A DNA stretch of 64,000 bases from Tessaracoccus coleopterorum (GTDB lineage Bacteria > Actinomycetota > Actinomycetes > Propionibacteriales > Propionibacteriaceae), in assembly GCF_011174705.1 (NCBI RefSeq), contig NZ_JAANIJ010000001.1, positions 3,224,001 through 3,288,000 on the forward strand, written 5' to 3'. A program made the position numbers and the translations under genes. The notes beneath the pieces were generated by a model. The model made no database searches and had not been told where the DNA came from. It saw only the letters and a list, made by a program, of their open reading frames with translations. Shown here in pieces: positions 50,829 to 62,768 of the stretch (position 1 is the first letter of the stretch; every line of letters begins with the position of its first letter).

Positions 50829-51894
50829 ATGTTCGACAACGCGCAGCCCTCATCGACGAGTTCCACGACCTGGAGGCGCAGCTGGCCGACCCGGAGCTGC
50901 ACGCCGACGTGACCCGCTCCCGCAGGGTGGGAAGGCGCTATGCGGCGCTCCGCCCCATCGTGGAGGGCATCGAGGAGTTCCGCCGCCTGACCGACGACCG
51001 TGAGGCGGCGGCCGAACTGGCCCTGGACGACGCGTCGTTCGCAGACGAGGTGGCCGAGCTCGACGCCGCGTTGGAGGCGTCGACCGCGAAGCTGACCAGG
51101 CTGTTGGCCCCGCGCGATCCCAACGACGACGCCGACGCACTGCTGGAGATCAAGTCGGGGAGGGCGGCGAGGAGTCGGCGCTGTTCGCCGGAGACCTCCT
51201 GAAGATGTACACCCGCTACGCCGAGCAGGTGGGGTGGAAGGTCGAGGTGCTCGATGCGCAGGACACCGACCTCGGCGGCTACAAGTCCGTCACCGTCGCG
51301 GTGAAGGCCACCGGCCACCAGGAGGGCGGCCCCTACGGCAGACTGAAGTTCGAGGGAGGCGTACACCGCGTGCAGCGCGTCCCCGTCACCGAATCACAGG
51401 GACGCATCCACACGTCGGCCGCCGGTGTCCTCGTGATGCCCGATGTGGAGGCCGACGAGGTCGAGCTCAACGACGACGACCTGCGCATCGACGTCTACCG
51501 CTCATCTGGCCCCGGCGGCCAGGGGGTCAACACCACCGACTCGGCCGTGCGCATCACGCACCTGCCCACCGGTGTCGTGGTGAGCTGCCAGAACGAGCGC
51601 TCGCAGCTGCAGAACCGCGAATCGGCGATGCGGATGCTGCGGGCCCGGCTGACCCAGCTCGCGGAGGCGCAGGCGGCCGCGGCCGCCTCCGACGCCCGCA
51701 AGTCCCAGGTGCGCACCGTCGACCGCTCGGAACGCATCCGCACCTACAACTTCCCCGAGAACCGCATCACGGACCACCGGATCGGCTACAAGGCCCACAA
51801 CCTCGACCAGGTGCTCGAGGGCGCCATCGGCCCGGTGCTGGACGCGCTCGCCGAGCAGGACCTCGCCGAACGGCTCGCGGAGGTCGGCGGGTGA
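50829..51894 (+). CDS. prfA: Peptide chain release factor 1
   Basis: The ATG at 50829 (MFDN) is followed by [21 protein letters not shown] after a slip near 50840. [37 protein letters not shown] (PVT, the stop-codon-reading tripeptide of RF1) and [21 protein letters not shown] (catalytic GGQ) identify RF1, which reads UAA and UAG. About 355 aa; second frameshift near 51160. Its stop overlaps prmC (GTGA), which modifies the GGQ glutamine. Confidence 0.95.
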
Positions 51895-52712
51895 GTGAGG
51901 CCGCCTTCCGGCTCGCGGACACCCTGGCACGCACCGGTTCCCGAGCCCCGGCCCGAGGCGCGCACGATCGTGGCGCACGTGCTCGGGGTTCACCCGGCGC
52001 GCCTCATCCTCATCGACGGCGTCACCCCCGCCCAGCAGGAGCGGATCGACGAGCTCGCCGCGCGCAGGGCGGCCGGTGAACCCGTGCAACACCTGACGGG
52101 GTCGCCCACTTCCGGCACGAGACGCTGGCCGTCGGGCCCGGCGTGTTCATCCCCGCCCCGAGACCGAGGTCATGGTGGGCTGGGCCCTCGACCGGCTCGC
52201 GGCCCGGGACGGCCGCCGCGTGGTCGAGCTGTGCGCCGGCTCCGGCGCCATCACGGCCGCGCTCACCGGCGAGATCGGCGGCATCGAGGCGCACGCCGTC
52301 GAGGTCGATCCCTCCGCGTTCACCTACCTGCAGCGCAACCTCCACGGCCGCGCCGTCGACCTTCGCCACGGCGACATGGCCGATGCCTTCCACGACCTCG
52401 ACGGCACCGTCGACCTCGTGATTGTCAACCCGCCCTACGTGCCGGAGGGGCTACGGCCGTTCCTGCCGAGCGATGTCGTCGACCACGACCCGGAGCTCGC
52501 CCTCTTCTCCGGCGCCGACGGGCTCGATGCGATCCGGGTGGTCGCCGACGTGGCCATGCGGCTCCTGGCCCCGGCGGCCTGCTCGCCACCGAGCACGACG
52601 ACTCGCACGGCGACGCCGTTCTCGAGGTGCTCGGTTCGGCCGGCCTCGCCGATGTCGCCGGGCATCCGGATCTCACGGGTCGGCCCGATTCGCCACCGCC
52701 TGCAAGCCCTAG
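51891..52712 (+). CDS. prmC: Release-factor glutamine methyltransferase PrmC, frameshifted
   Basis: [61 protein letters not shown] (SAM motif I) and the catalytic VNPPYVPEG are all present. It methylates the GGQ Gln of RF1/RF2, encoded just upstream. About 274 aa; frameshifts near 51940, 52105, 52165, 52575 and 52690. In the corrected last frame it ends [11 protein letters not shown] at 52712. Confidence 0.92.
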
Positions 52713-52721
52713 GATGAAGCC

Positions 52722-53473
52722 GTGACTGAACCCGCGCGTGTCTACAACCTGTCGATCGACCCGGACACCGGTCTGGCCGAGGCGGTCGCTGCGGTGCGGT
52801 CCGGTGCGTGCATCGTGTTGCCGACCGACACCGTCTACGGGATCGGGGCCGACGCCTTCGACGGCGCAGCGGTGCAGGGGCTGCTCGACGCGAAGGAACG
52901 CGGCAGGGACATGCCCCACCCGTGCTGATCGCGGAACCCTCCATGCTGCGCGCCGTCGCAGACGCAGTGCCCGAGGCGGCCACTGCGCTCGCCAAGGCAC
53001 TGTGGCCCGGTGCGCTGACGCTCGTGCTGAAGGCCCAGTCGCGCAGCACCATGGACCTCGGGGAGACGAACGGCACCATCGCGGTGCGGGTGCCCGACCA
53101 CGACGGGGCCCGGGAACTGCTCCGCCGCACCGGCCCGCTCGCCGTCAGCTCGGCCAACGTGTCGGGCCAGCCGGCGGGCCTCACCTGTGAGGAGACGCTC
53201 GCGCAGCTCGGAGACCGGGTCGCGGTCTATCTCGACGGTGGACCCGTCAGCGGGGAGTGGCCTCCACCATCGTCGACTTCGCCTCGACCGAGATGGGCCA
53301 GGTGCTCCGTCAGGGTGCCATCGGGCTCGAGACACTGCGGGAGTTCGCCCCGACGTCCGGCCGCTCGAGGAGCCCACCCCGGCCGAGGAAACCACCCCGG
53401 TCGATGAGCCCGGGAGGAAGGAGCGGCCGAGGCGGCCGTCCCGCCCGAGCAGGCCGGGCCAGAGAAGGCCTGA
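52722..53473 (+). CDS. tsaC: L-threonylcarbamoyladenylate synthase (TsaC/Sua5)
   Basis: The GTG at 52722 gives VTEPARVYNLSIDP. GACIVLPTDTVYGIGADAF, KERGRDMP-PVLIAEP, ALWPGALTLVLKAQ, NGTIAVRVPDHDGARELL, PLAVSSANVSGQPA and STIVDFAS define the YrdC/Sua5 fold, which makes the threonylcarbamoyl-AMP for tRNA t6A. A C-terminal Pro/Glu-rich tail of about 40 residues (ending EQAGPEKA) follows. Frameshifts near 52918, 53255 and 53360. It stops one base before wecA. Confidence 0.93.
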
Positions 53474-53474
53474 C

Positions 53475-54619
53475 TTGCGCGAATACCTTCTGGTGCTGCT
53501 GATCGCGGCCGGCGCCACCTACCTCTTCTCAGGCGTGTGCCGGGGTCTCGCCGTGCGCCTGGGCGTGATGGCGAAGGTCCGCAGCCGTGACGTGCACACC
53601 CACCCGATCCCGTACCTGGGCGGGGTGGCGATGTTCGGCGGGCTCGTGGTGGCGTTCCTGATCGCGCTGCAGATGCCGTTCCTCGGCAAGTACGCGCTGG
53701 TCGCGCACGACGCCTCCGCGGTGCTGTGGGCGGGGCTGATCATCACCGTGGTCGGTGTGATCGACGACCGTTACGACCTGAACCCCTCATCAAGCTCTCC
53801 GGCCAGGTGCTCGCCGCCGGCGTCGCCGTGCTGCAGGGCGTCCGGTTGTACTGGATCCCGCTCCCGAACCGGCTCATCGGGCTCGACGACACCTCGAGCA
53901 TCATCATCACGGTCATCGTCATCGCGGTGTGCGTCAACGCGGTCAACTTCGTCGACGGGCTCGACGGCCTCGCGGCAGGCGTCGTCGCGATCGGATCGGG
54001 CGCCTTCTTCAGCTACACCTACGTGCTCGCCTACGTGCAGGGGCTCGAGCGCGCGACCACAGCCAGCCTCGTCACCGTCGCGACCTGCGGTATCGCGGTG
54101 GGCTTCCTTTTCCACAACTGGCACCCGGCGAAGATGTTCATGGGTGACTCCGGAGCGATGCTGCTGGGCCTGCTGATGGCCATGAGCGCCATCTCCTACA
54201 CCGGCCAGCTCGACTCGTCCGCGCTGCCCGGTACCGGCACCGACTTCGTGCCGGCACTGCTGCCGATCCTGCTGCCGGTCGCCGCGCTGGCCCTTCCGCT
54301 GGTCGACCTCATCACCGCGTGGGTGCGCAGGGCGTGGCGCGGGCAGCACCCGTTCTCGGCGGACAAGCAGCACCTCCACCACCGCCTGATCGCCCGTGGC
54401 CACTCGCACTGGGGCGCGGTGCTCCTGATGTACGGCTGGACGGCCGCCGTGTCCGTCGGGCTGGTCGCCGTCGCTCTCGTGCCCGTCACGGCCACCGTCT
54501 GGATCGTCATCGGCTCGCTCGGGGTGCTCGGCGTGCTGACGCTGTGGCCCGTTCGCACCGCCCCGGCCGAACTCGGCGGCGCGGAGGCCGACATCGTCGA
54601 CAAGGTCGATCCGTCGTGA
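53475..54619 (+). CDS. wecA: Undecaprenyl-phosphate N-acetylhexosamine-1-phosphate transferase (WecA/Rfe type)
   Basis: A TTG start (LREYLLVLLIAAGATYLFSG) follows the tsaC stop directly. Motifs of the MraY/WecA family are HTHPIPYLGGVAMFGG, TVVGVIDDRYDL, VNFVDGLDGLAAG, FHNWHPAKMFMGDSGAM and KQHLHHRLIARGHSH. About 11 membrane helices, 382 aa. One frameshift near 53790. It starts lipid-linked glycan (arabinogalactan- or teichoic-acid-like) synthesis. Its position before the atp operon is common in actinobacteria. Confidence 0.93.
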
Positions 54620-55192
54620 GCGGTCGTCGGGTGACGGCCGCCACCCGGCGCGCCAGGCAGATGATGCTCGGCGGTGTCGTGCTCGGCCACGTCGTCGGCA
54701 TCACCATCATCGGGCTCGGCCTGGCGATCGGGGGCCGGACGCGGCCCTGACCGCGGCGCTCGGCTTCGCCGCAGTCGTGATCTTCTACAGCATCGGACAG
54801 GCCCTCGAGGTGGTCGCATCCGAACTCGAGCCCATGCAGGGCCTCGGCCTGGTGCTGGTCAGCTACGCCGTCCGGGTGATCGGCATCGCTGCCGGTCTGT
54901 GGGCCCTGCTGAGCCTGCCCGCGCTGGCGCCCGGATCCTTGACGGGTGGCTGGTGCTCAGCATTGCGGGAACCGTGATCGGCTGGGTGACCGGCGTGGTC
55001 ATTGTCGCCTCGAGGCAACGCGTACCCGTCTACGACACCGATTACGAACCCCCGCAGACAGCTGATCCGACGGGTGGTATGGGACGACGCGCCCCCAAGA
55101 TGAAACAGTGGCGAGTTTCCGCTAGGCTCAACCCCGATGGGCACCACACCAACGCCACCCGGGGACAACGACAAGGGTCCTTCGGGCAATGA
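54616..55192 (+). CDS. AtpI-like small membrane protein, frameshifted
   Basis: The GTG overlaps the wecA stop (GTGA). Four hydrophobic helices are readable: MLGGVVLGHVVGITIIGLGLAI, LTAALGFAAVVIFYSIGQAL, LGLVLVSYAVRVIGIAAGLWALL and WLVLSIAGTVIGWVTGVVIVAS, then VPVYDTDYEPP. Slips occur near 54738 and 54935. Layout and position fit the ATP-synthase-protein-I family of actinobacteria. The open frame runs to 55192 and would overlap the next gene by 55 bp, so the true stop may be earlier. Confidence 0.65.
55123..55128 (+). promoter_or_regulatory. -10 element of the ATP synthase operon, leaderless geometry
   Basis: TAGGCT ends eight bases before the ATG at 55137. No ribosome site is visible before that ATG. 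Confidence 0.45.
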
Positions 55193-55363
55193 GGACGGCA
55201 TGGTCGTTCTCAGCTACATCCTCGCGGGAATCATCTTCTACGGGGGCTGGGTTGGGCCGGTGACTATTTCTTCAACACCTCGTGGCTGTTGCCGGTGGGC
55301 CTGATTCTGGGACTCATCTTCAGCCTGTACTTGATCATCAAACGATACGGGAGCGGTACGTGA
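55137..55363 (+). CDS. AtpZ/AtpI-family ATP synthase accessory protein
   Basis: MGTTPTPPGDNDKGPSGNED is a hydrophilic start followed by two helices (VVLSYILAGIIFYGG and LLPVGLILGLIFSLYLIIKRYG). One slip lies near 55250. About 75 aa, the size of the small F1Fo accessory protein. Its stop overlaps the atpB GTG (GTGA), so it heads the atp operon. Confidence 0.75.
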
Positions 55364-56162
55364 CACTGGGGCTACTTCCGATGGAGACCGGCGGAGGCTA
55401 CACACCGCCCGGCGTCGACGACTTCAAGTGGGATTCCTGGTTCCCCGACCTGGCGTGGCTGAGCTGGCTGAACAAGCCCTCGGCCCAGGCGATCATCGGT
55501 GCCGCCCTCGTCATCGCGCTGTGGCTCATCGCGTCGCGCAGGCTGAAGATCCAGCCCTCCAAGGGCCAGTTCCTCGCCGAGTACGTCTACGAGTTCGTGC
55601 GTAACGGCATCGCCCGCGACATCCTGCACGCCGACTTCCGCAGATTCCTGCCCTACCTCCTCGGCCTGTTCTCCTTCCTGCTGGTGAACAACTGGTTCGG
55701 CGAGTTCTTCCTGTTCATGTACCCGACCTTCTCCAACGTCGGCTACGCCTACGGTCTGGCGATCCTTTCGTGGCTGATCTACGTGGGCGCCGGCTTCAGG
55801 AAGTGGGGCTTCGGAGGCTTCCTCAAGAAGGCACTCATTCCCGAGGGCGTGCCCGGCTACCTGCTGCCGATCGTCATCCCGCTCGAGTTCCTCGCGACCT
55901 TCATCACCCGCCCATCACGCTCGCGCTGCGTCTGTTCGCCAACCTGTTCGCCGGACACCTCGTCGTGCTGGTGTTCGTGGTCGGAGGCGGATTCCTGATC
56001 ACCTACGCCAACAACACGTTCTACAACGTAGCCGGTGGCGTGTCGATGGCCTTCAGCCTGGTGATCCTCCTGCTGGAGCTGTTCATCGGCGCCCTGCAGG
56101 CCTACATCTTCACGGTTCTCACCGCCCAGTACGTGTCGACCTCCATCGCCGAGGCGCACTAA
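55360..56162 (+). CDS. atpB: ATP synthase subunit a
   Basis: The GTG start (VTLGLLPMETGGGY) overlaps the previous stop. Helices include AIIGAALVIALWLIAS, FLPYLLGLFSFLLVNNWFGEF and IPLEFLATFITRP, then after a slip near 55910 ITLALRLFANLFAGHLVVLVF, whose Arg is the proton-channel arginine. It ends VLTAQYVSTSIAEAH. About 267 aa. Confidence 0.95.
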
Positions 56163-56219
56163 ACCCAAACCGACTTCCCGGCCGCCATGGGTCGGGTAAG
56201 CCATCCGAAAGGAAAACGC

Positions 56220-56438
56220 ATGTCCCTCCTCGAAATCGACGGCTCGCTGAACATGATCGGCTACGCGATCGCCACGATCGCCCCGGCCCTGGGTGTCGCC
56301 TGGATCTTCGCCTCCGTCATCAACGGCACCGCCCGTCAGCCTGAGGCCCGTGGCGCAATGATGAGCACCGCCTTCATCGGCTTCGCCGTGGTTGAGGCCC
56401 TCGCCATCATCGCCATCGCTCTCGCCTTCGTTCTCTGA
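56220..56438 (+). CDS. atpE: ATP synthase subunit c
   Basis: Intact 72-aa two-helix proteolipid. NMIGYAIATIAPALGVAWIF and FIGFAVVEALAIIAIALAF carry the ion-binding Glu (VVEAL). The absence of the extra Gln/Thr/Ser ligands of sodium types suggests proton coupling. AAAGGAAAA precedes the ATG. Confidence 0.96.
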   Translation: MSLLEIDGSLNMIGYAIATIAPALGVAWIFASVINGTARQPEARGAMMSTAFIGFAVVEALAIIAIALAFVL

Positions 56439-56446
56439 GCCGCGTC

Positions 56447-56992
56447 ATGGTCCCCACTACCGGGGTGCTCCAGGAGCTCGATCTCGGGCCGCTGTTGCCC
56501 CACCACCTCTCGGAGGTGATCGTCGGCATCATTCTGATGCTGATCATCTTCGTGATCATGTGGAAGGTTGTCGTTCCCGCCTTCGAGAAGATGTACGAGG
56601 AGCGTTCGGACAAGATTGAAGGCGGCATGCAGCGCGCAGCCGCGGCCGAGGCCAAGGCGGAGGCGGCGCTCGCCGACTACACCGACCAGCTCGATGCCGC
56701 CCGTGAGGAGGCGGCCCGGATCCGGGAGGACGCCAAGAACCAGTCCGCCACGATCCTGGCCGAGGCCCGCGACAAGGCGCAGAAGGATGCCTCGCGCATC
56801 CTCGAGTCCGGTCGGGTGCAGTTGGAGGCCGAGCGTGCGCAACTCGTGCACGAACTCCGTGGCCAGGTCGGCGGCATGGCCACCGACCTCGCGGGCAAGA
56901 TCGTCGGCGAGTCGCTCTCGGACGATGAGCTGGCCAAGCGCACGGTTGACCGCTTCCTCGCTGAGCTCGAGTCTGCAGGTCAGGCACGATGA
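56447..56992 (+). CDS. atpF: ATP synthase subunit b
   Basis: This intact 181-aa protein has one N-terminal helix (VIVGIILMLIIFVIMWKVVVP) and a long charged coiled coil (AAAAEAKAEAALADYTDQLDAAREEAARI). It forms the peripheral stalk. The stop overlaps atpH (ATGA). Confidence 0.96.
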   Translation: MVPTTGVLQELDLGPLLPHHLSEVIVGIILMLIIFVIMWKVVVPAFEKMYEERSDKIEGGMQRAAAAEAKAEAALADYTDQLDAAREEAARIREDAKNQSATILAEARDKAQKDASRILESGRVQLEAERAQLVHELRGQVGGMATDLAGKIVGESLSDDELAKRTVDRFLAELESAGQAR

Positions 56993-57786
56993 GCGCCCGC
57001 GACGCAGCAACCGCTGCCCTCGACACGGCCGTGGCAGGCATCGATACCGATGCGACCACGGCGGCCGAGGTGTTCGCCGTCGTCGATCTGCTCGACGGTC
57101 AGCCCATGCTGCGTCGATCGCTGTCGGATCCCTCCGCCACGCCGGAGAACCGTGCCGCGCTCGCCGGGCGACTGTTCGACGGTAGGGTCTCCGCCTCCAC
57201 CGTCGCCGTCATCGCCGAGGCCGTGAAGGCGGCCTGGCCGGGCGCAAACGCACTCGTGTCGGGCCTTGAGCGGCTCGGTGTGCGCATCGCGCTCCGGGCC
57301 TCGAAGGCAGCGGGCTCGCTGGCCCGCGTCGAGACGGAGCTGTTCTCGTTCTCCCGCACTGTGGACGACAACGCGGAGCTCGCGGCGGCACTGCGCAGCC
57401 TCGCCTACCCCCTCGAGGGGAAGCGTGAGCTGGTCGGCAGGCTGCTGACCGGCCGGGTCGATCCCGTGACGGCACAGCTCGCCTCGCGCGCGGTGAGGGC
57501 ACGGCGGCGGACCCTTCCGCTCACGATCGGTTCCTACCTCAAGATGGCCGCGGACATGGCGGGGCAGAAGATCGCCCGCGTCACCGTCGCGCGCCATCTG
57601 GACGAGACGCAGACGGCCCGCCTCAAGGCAGGTCTCGAGGCGCAGGTCGGTGCCGAGGTCACGCTCCAGATCCACGTGGACCCTGATGTCCTCGGCGGTA
57701 TCAGCGTCTCCATCGACGACGACGTGTACGAATCAACCGTTGCTGCCCGGCTCGAAGACGCCCGCAGGCAACTCATCAACTTGTGA
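56989..57786 (+). CDS. atpH: ATP synthase subunit delta (long form)
   Basis: Intact, 265 aa, about 85 residues longer than the E. coli form, as in many actinobacteria. The C-terminus QVGAEVTLQIHVDPDVLGGISVSIDDDVYE is the conserved delta signature. It links the stalk to F1. Confidence 0.95.
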   Translation: MSARDAATAALDTAVAGIDTDATTAAEVFAVVDLLDGQPMLRRSLSDPSATPENRAALAGRLFDGRVSASTVAVIAEAVKAAWPGANALVSGLERLGVRIALRASKAAGSLARVETELFSFSRTVDDNAELAAALRSLAYPLEGKRELVGRLLTGRVDPVTAQLASRAVRARRRTLPLTIGSYLKMAADMAGQKIARVTVARHLDETQTARLKAGLEAQVGAEVTLQIHVDPDVLGGISVSIDDDVYESTVAARLEDARRQLINL

Positions 57787-57806
57787 GAATCAGAAAGTAG
57801 GACGCA

Positions 57807-59443
57807 ATGGCTGAACTCACCATCAGTCCGGACGAGATCCGCAGCGCCCTGGACGAGTTCGTCCAGGCCTTCGAGCCCCAGGGCGCCGAGCGCACCGAGG
57901 TCGGCACCGTCATCAGCTCGGGCGATGGCATCGCCCGCGTCGAGGGTCTGCCCTCGGCGATGGCAAACGAGCTGCTCAGCTTCGAGAATGGCACTCTCGG
58001 TATCGCCCTGAACCTGGACGAGCGTGAGATCGGCGTCGTCGTCCTCGGCGATTCCCAGGGCATCGACGAGGGCTCGATCGTGCACGGCACGGGCGACGTC
58101 CTCTCCGTGCCCGTCGGCGACGGCTACCTCGGTCGCGTCGTCGATGCGATGGGCAACCCGATCGACGGCCTCGGCGAGATCACCGGCATCGAGGGACGCC
58201 GCGCGCTCGAGCTGCAGGCCGCCGGCGTCATGGACCGCCAGGAGGTCCGCGAGCCGCTGCAGACCGGCCTCAAGGCCATCGACGCCATGATCCCGATCGG
58301 CCGTGGCCAGCGTCAGCTGATCATCGGCGACCGCAAGACCGGCAAGACGGCCATCGCGATCGACACGATCATCAACCAGAAGGCCAACTGGGCCTCTGGC
58401 GACCCGAAGAAGCAGGTCCGCTGCATCTACGTCGCCGTCGGCCAGAAGGGCTCGACGATCGCAGAGGTGCGCTCGACCCTCGAGGACGCAGGCGCGCTCG
58501 AGTACACGACCATCGTGCACGCCCCCGCCTCCGATCCCGCGGGCTTCAAGTACATCGCGCCCTACTCCGGCTCGGCCATCGGCCAGCACTGGATGTACCA
58601 GGGCAAGCACGTCCTCATCGTGTTCGACGACCTGACCAAGCAGGCCGAGGCCTACCGCGCCATGTCGCTCCTGCTGCGTCGTCCCCCGGGCCGTGAGGCG
58701 TACCCGGCGACGTGTTCTACCTCCACTCCCGCCTGCTCGAGCGTTGCGCCAAGCTGTCCGACGAGCTCGGCGGCGGTTCGATGACCGGTCTGCCGATCAT
58801 CGAGACGAAGGCCAACGACGTGTCGGCCTACATCCCGACCAACGTGATCTCGATCACGGACGGCCAGATCTTCCTGCAGTCCGACCTGTTCAACGCGAAC
58901 CAGCGTCCCGCGGTCGACGTGGGCGTGTCGGTGTCGCGAGTCGGTGGTGCCGCGCAGGTCAAGGCCATGAAGCAGGTCGCAGGCTCGCTGAAGCTGAACC
59001 TGGCCCAGTACCGCGACATGCAGGCCTTCGCCATGTTCGCCTCCGACCTCGACGCGGCGACCCGCCGTCAGCTCGAGCGCGGCGCGCGCCTCACCGAACT
59101 GCTGCGCCAGGGCCAGTACGCCCCGTACGCGGTGGAGGACCAGGTCGTCAGCGTGTGGGCAGGCATCGAAGGTCTCTTCGACGACGTCCCGGTCGACGAC
59201 GTGCTGCGCTTCGAGCAGGAGTTCATCGACTACCTGCGTCACAACTCCGACGTGCTCCAGGGCATCGCCGGTGACTTCCTCTTCGGCGACGACCGCAAGG
59301 CCGCCACCGAGAACGCGATCGGCGATTTCAAGAAGATCTTCCGCACCTCCGAGGGCAAGCTCCTCGTCGGTCGCGAGGAGCACACGCCGCTCAGCAACGA
59401 GGAAGTCGGCCAGGAGACGATCGTCCGCCAGAAGCGGGGTTAA
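57807..59443 (+). CDS. atpA: ATP synthase subunit alpha, one frameshift
   Basis: [20 protein letters not shown] starts the protein. [19 protein letters not shown] is the P-loop, and [27 protein letters not shown] and [23 protein letters not shown] follow. The frame slips at about 58705 where CCCGGGC reads CCCGGC. The ending [14 protein letters not shown] is normal. About 545 aa. Confidence 0.97.
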
Positions 59444-59448
59444 TCCAG

Positions 59449-60366
59449 ATGGCAAGCAGTCTGCGTGAGCTTCGTCAGCGTCGCAAGTCCGTTACGACGA
59501 CCAAGAAGATCACCCGCGCCATGGAGCTCATCGCGGCCTCGCGGATCGTGAAGGCCCAGCAGGCCGTCCGCTCCGCGCTGCCCTACACCCGTGAGCTCAC
59601 CAAGGCGGTCTCCGCGCTGGCGACCATCCACGACGTCGAGCACCCGCTGCTCGACGACGTGGAGCAGCCGAAGCGCGCGGCGATCCTCCTTGTCACCTCC
59701 GACCGGGGCCTCGCAGGTGCCTACTCGACCAACGTCATCAAGGCGGGCGAGCAGCTCAACGCGAAGCTCACGGGCGAGGGCCAGGAGGTCCTGCACTTCA
59801 TCACGGGCCAGAAGGGCGTCGCGTACTTCGACTTCCGGAACCGTGGGATCGAGCAGTCGTGGACCGGTTTCTCCGACCGCCCCTCCTACGCCGACGCCCG
59901 GGAGATCGCGGACGTGCTGCTCCAGCGCTTCCTGCGGCCCACCGAGGAGGGCGGCGTCGACGAGATCCACCTGGTCTACACCCGCTTCAAGTCGATGCTC
60001 ACGCAGACGGCCGTGGCGATCCGCCTCCTCCCTCTGGTCGTCACTGACGCGCCGGGCAACGGGAACGGTAACGGGAACGGGGAGGTTCTTCCGTTCTACG
60101 ACTTCGAGCCGGATGCGGCCACGGTGCTGGACGCGCTGCTGCCGCTTTATGTCGCCAACCGGATCCACACGGCGCTCCTCCAGGCGAGCGCCTCGGAGCT
60201 GGCGAGCCGCCAGCGCGCGATGAAGTCGGCCACCGACAACGCCGAGTCGCTGATCCAGCAGCTCACCCGCGAGGCCAACCAGGCCCGTCAGGCGGAGATC
60301 ACCCAAGAAATCACTGAAATCGTCGGTGGCGCCTCGGCGCTGGCCGAAACTGCCGGAAACGAATGA
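59449..60366 (+). CDS. atpG: ATP synthase subunit gamma
   Basis: Intact, 305 aa. The N-terminal coiled coil ([30 protein letters not shown]) and C-terminal [16 protein letters not shown] are family hallmarks. A short Gly-Asn repeat ([10 protein letters not shown], about residue 205) is encoded by GGGAAC/GGTAAC units at 60055-60080, in a loop region. Confidence 0.96.
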   Translation: MASSLRELRQRRKSVTTTKKITRAMELIAASRIVKAQQAVRSALPYTRELTKAVSALATIHDVEHPLLDDVEQPKRAAILLVTSDRGLAGAYSTNVIKAGEQLNAKLTGEGQEVLHFITGQKGVAYFDFRNRGIEQSWTGFSDRPSYADAREIADVLLQRFLRPTEEGGVDEIHLVYTRFKSMLTQTAVAIRLLPLVVTDAPGNGNGNGNGEVLPFYDFEPDAATVLDALLPLYVANRIHTALLQASASELASRQRAMKSATDNAESLIQQLTREANQARQAEITQEITEIVGGASALAETAGNE

Positions 60367-60374
60367 GGTAACAA

Positions 60375-61824
<1,450 letters not shown>

Positions 61825-61827
61825 CCC

Positions 61828-62238
61828 ATGGATCGTGCACCGCTCGAAGTTGAGGTCGTCTCGGCCGACCGGGTTGTCTGGTCGGGTGAGGTCGTCAACG
61901 TCATCGCGCGCACCGTCGAGGGCGACATCGGCATCCTGCCGGGTCACGAGCCGTTGCTTGCGCTGCTCGTGCCCGGGGTCGTCGAGGTCGTGACGGCAGA
62001 CGGTCGCAGTGAGTCGATCGCGATCGACGGTGGCTTCATCTCGGTCGCCGACGGTCACGTGTCGATCCTCAGCCAGATGGCCCAACTCGGCCACGAGGTC
62101 GGCATGGAGGAGGCCCTCAACAAGGCCTCCACCCTGGAGGCCAAGGCGCTGAAGGGCGAGGCCAACGACGACGAACTGCATCACCTGCGGATCCTGCAGG
62201 CCCAGATCAGGGCCGGCAAGTCGGCAAGACCCAACTGA
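61828..62238 (+). CDS. atpC: ATP synthase subunit epsilon
   Basis: Intact, 136 aa. The beta-sandwich (LEVEVVSADRVVWSGEVVNV, GDIGILPGHEPLLALL, IDGGFISVADGHVSIL) and a two-helix C-terminus are seen. It is the last atp gene; a hairpin follows. Confidence 0.95.
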   Translation: MDRAPLEVEVVSADRVVWSGEVVNVIARTVEGDIGILPGHEPLLALLVPGVVEVVTADGRSESIAIDGGFISVADGHVSILSQMAQLGHEVGMEEALNKASTLEAKALKGEANDDELHHLRILQAQIRAGKSARPN

Positions 62239-62248
62239 TGAACATATC

Positions 62249-62282
62249 GCTCAGGGCGGCCTCTCCGGGGGCTGCCCTGAGC
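62249..62282 (+). terminator. Hairpin after the atp operon
   Basis: GCTCAGGGCGGCC (62249-62261) pairs with GGCTGCCCTGAGC (62270-62282) with one mismatch. It lies 11 bp after the atpC stop. The T tail is poor, so readthrough into DUF2550 is possible. Confidence 0.6.
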
Positions 62283-62310
62283 GCATGATAGGGTAGGGGA
62301 GGTACTTCAC

Positions 62311-62764
62311 ATGCCGTGGCAGGTGGTGCTCGTGGCGATCATCGTCGTCGCCGTCGTGATGCTGCCCTTCGTCATGCTCTACCTCCGCCGCCGCTGGCTC
62401 ACCGGCCAGGGCGGCCTCTTTGACTGCGCCTATCAGCTGCCGGACGTGCCGGGGCCCGGCTGGATGCTCGGCGTGGCCCGCTACCGGCGCGACCAACTGG
62501 AGTGGTTCCGGGCGTTCTCGATGAGCCTGCGGCCGCGGTACTCGTTCCCGCGGGCCACCACCACTTACATCCACCAGCGCACCCCCAGGGCCTTGAGGCC
62601 ATCGCGCTGTTCGAGGGATCGGTCGTCGTCACGGTGCAGGACCGCCTGACCGGCGCCACCAGTGCGCTGTCCATGGCGAGCGACGAGGCGTTGGCGCTGA
62701 TGAGCTGGCTGGAGTCGGCTCCCCCGGCAGCCACTACCTGTCGACGTCGCCCGACTCCCCGTAG
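62311..62764 (+). CDS. DUF2550-family single-pass membrane protein, frameshifted
   Basis: MPWQVVLVAIIVVAVVMLPFVMLYLRRRWL is an N-terminal membrane anchor. GGLFDCAYQL, GWMLGVARYRRDQLEWFRAFSMSLRP and GSVVVTVQDR fit the actinobacterial DUF2550 family, which usually lies directly behind atpC. Slips near 62590 and 62728. About 150 aa, ending HYLSTSPDSP. Function unknown. Confidence 0.82.
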
Positions 62765-62768
62765 CCCC

